A stretch of 6,167 nucleotides of DNA from assembly GCA_028875335.1 (NCBI GenBank), contig JAPPEF010000011.1, forward strand, positions 1 through 6,167, written 5' to 3'. Shown here one piece after another: positions 5,761-6,167 of the stretch (position 1 is the first letter of the stretch; each line of letters begins with the position of its first letter). The notes beneath the pieces were generated by a model. That model worked only from the letters and a program-made list of their open reading frames with translations. It ran no database searches and was not told the origin of the DNA. A program made the position numbers and the translations under genes. Source of the DNA: Gemmatimonadota bacterium (GTDB taxonomy: Bacteria > Latescibacterota > UBA2968 > UBA8231).

Positions 5761-6167
5761 TTATTTCTCTACCAACACACCATCTTCGATCTGTACGATA
5801 ATCTGCCCTAACTCTTTTATTAACCCAAAAGCAATGTTCTTGCGATAACGCTGCTTAGGATCTTCTCCTGAATAGTTTTCAAGCAGACCTGCACGCCAGC
5901 CCTCAAATTCAGTGGCCAGAGTCTCGCCTTTTACAAGACGCACAGTCACATGCTTATAGTCCTTCGAGTATGAGATGAAGATATGATCGACTTTCATATC
6001 TTCCTCCAACTTTGAAGTGCCTGTATGAAGATGGTACTGGTACTCAAAGCTACTCCCTTCAGTTGCAGATTTGACTTCATAGTTTTCCAAGTCAGCACCG
6101 TAACCGGGTGTGCCTTTTGAGCCTGTTAGGATGGAGCCAAATAACTCCCAATCAATAGATGGGACGC
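5761..6167 (-). CDS. Putative PD-(D/E)XK type II restriction endonuclease (C-terminal part, cut by window edge)
   Basis: The frame is open from the right edge to TAA at 5761-5763, giving 134 residues without a start; a TTG at 6090 should not be taken as the beginning, because the coherent sequence continues upstream of it. Visible residues 21-34 read GYGADLENYEVKSA. D25, E30 and K32 make a D-x4-E-x-K signature, with the close spacing seen in MutH-like nucleases (D-x6-E-x-K), followed by SSFEYQYH. These residues would bind Mg2+ and cut DNA. Convergent placement 25 bp from a C5 methyltransferase strongly favours a cognate restriction enzyme, since such enzymes are otherwise hard to recognise. 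The family is not identified and the recognition site is unknown. Its promoter and N-terminus lie outside the window. A hypothetical protein with an accidental motif is the alternative. Confidence 0.7.
   Translation of the reverse strand, partial: VPSIDWELFGSILTGSKGTPGYGADLENYEVKSATEGSSFEYQYHLHTGTSKLEEDMKVDHIFISYSKDYKHVTVRLVKGETLATEFEGWRAGLLENYSGEDPKQRYRKNIAFGLIKELGQIIVQIEDGVLVEK

Larger units (their letters stand above)
4317..6167. other. Probable type II restriction-modification cassette (right end not in window)
   Basis: The promoter with operator, the XRE regulator, the overlapping C5 methyltransferase and the convergent putative endonuclease form one compact unit between proS and the window edge. 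Base composition within it falls well below the proS region in places (18 of 60 G+C at 4861-4920, 23 of 60 at 5161-5220, against 39 of 60 at 3421-3480 and 41 of 60 at 2641-2700). Other parts of the cassette reach 33 of 60. This suggests horizontal acquisition; no integrase, attachment site or flanking repeat is visible. Confidence 0.7.

Noticed and set aside
5744..5773. Possible bidirectional terminator between methyltransferase and nuclease (GGTAGA...TCTACC with inner GAGA/TCTC)
   Set aside because: The stem is short, needs an 8-base bulge or an 18-base loop, and has no T-run on either strand.

Overview
The window is bacterial DNA and reads as two unlike blocks. The organism cannot be named from sequence alone. 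A GC-rich left part, a secreted carboxypeptidase-regulatory-like beta-domain protein of the kind common in the FCB group, and a dimethylformamidase-like protein fit an uncultured environmental bacterium. That placement is weak inference.

Positions 1-4173 hold ordinary, GC-rich chromosomal genes. On the minus strand, running off the left edge, is the N-terminus of a secreted protein with a signal peptide and a carboxypeptidase-regulatory-like domain, with a good sigma70-type promoter (TTGACC-16-TACACT). Divergent from it is a Nudix hydrolase (452-1051) that seems to carry an SH3b-like domain inside its Nudix fold. Converging on that gene is a minus-strand pair: proS (prolyl-tRNA synthetase, bacterial type with editing insertion, 2404-4173) and, overlapping its stop codon by one base (TAATG), a 442-residue protein related to the large subunit of N,N-dimethylformamidase.

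Positions 4317-6167 hold what looks like a compact type II restriction-modification cassette, in parts much richer in AT. A near-consensus promoter (TTGACG-17-TATAAT) contains a 7-3-7 palindrome lying in its spacer and -10 box. It drives a small XRE-family regulator of about 86 residues, which may be translated from a nearly leaderless message. The regulator gene overlaps by 53 bp a C5-cytosine DNA methyltransferase (4563-5735) that has its own strong ribosome binding site. Convergent with the methyltransferase, 25 bp away and cut by the right edge, is the C-terminal part of a protein with a D-x4-E-x-K signature, best read as the cognate PD-(D/E)XK restriction endonuclease.

The inferred logic is that the XRE protein binds the palindrome and represses its own operon, so controlling methyltransferase level, while the endonuclease is transcribed from its own promoter outside the window. 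This differs from the textbook controller-protein systems, in which the controller is usually paired with the endonuclease gene.
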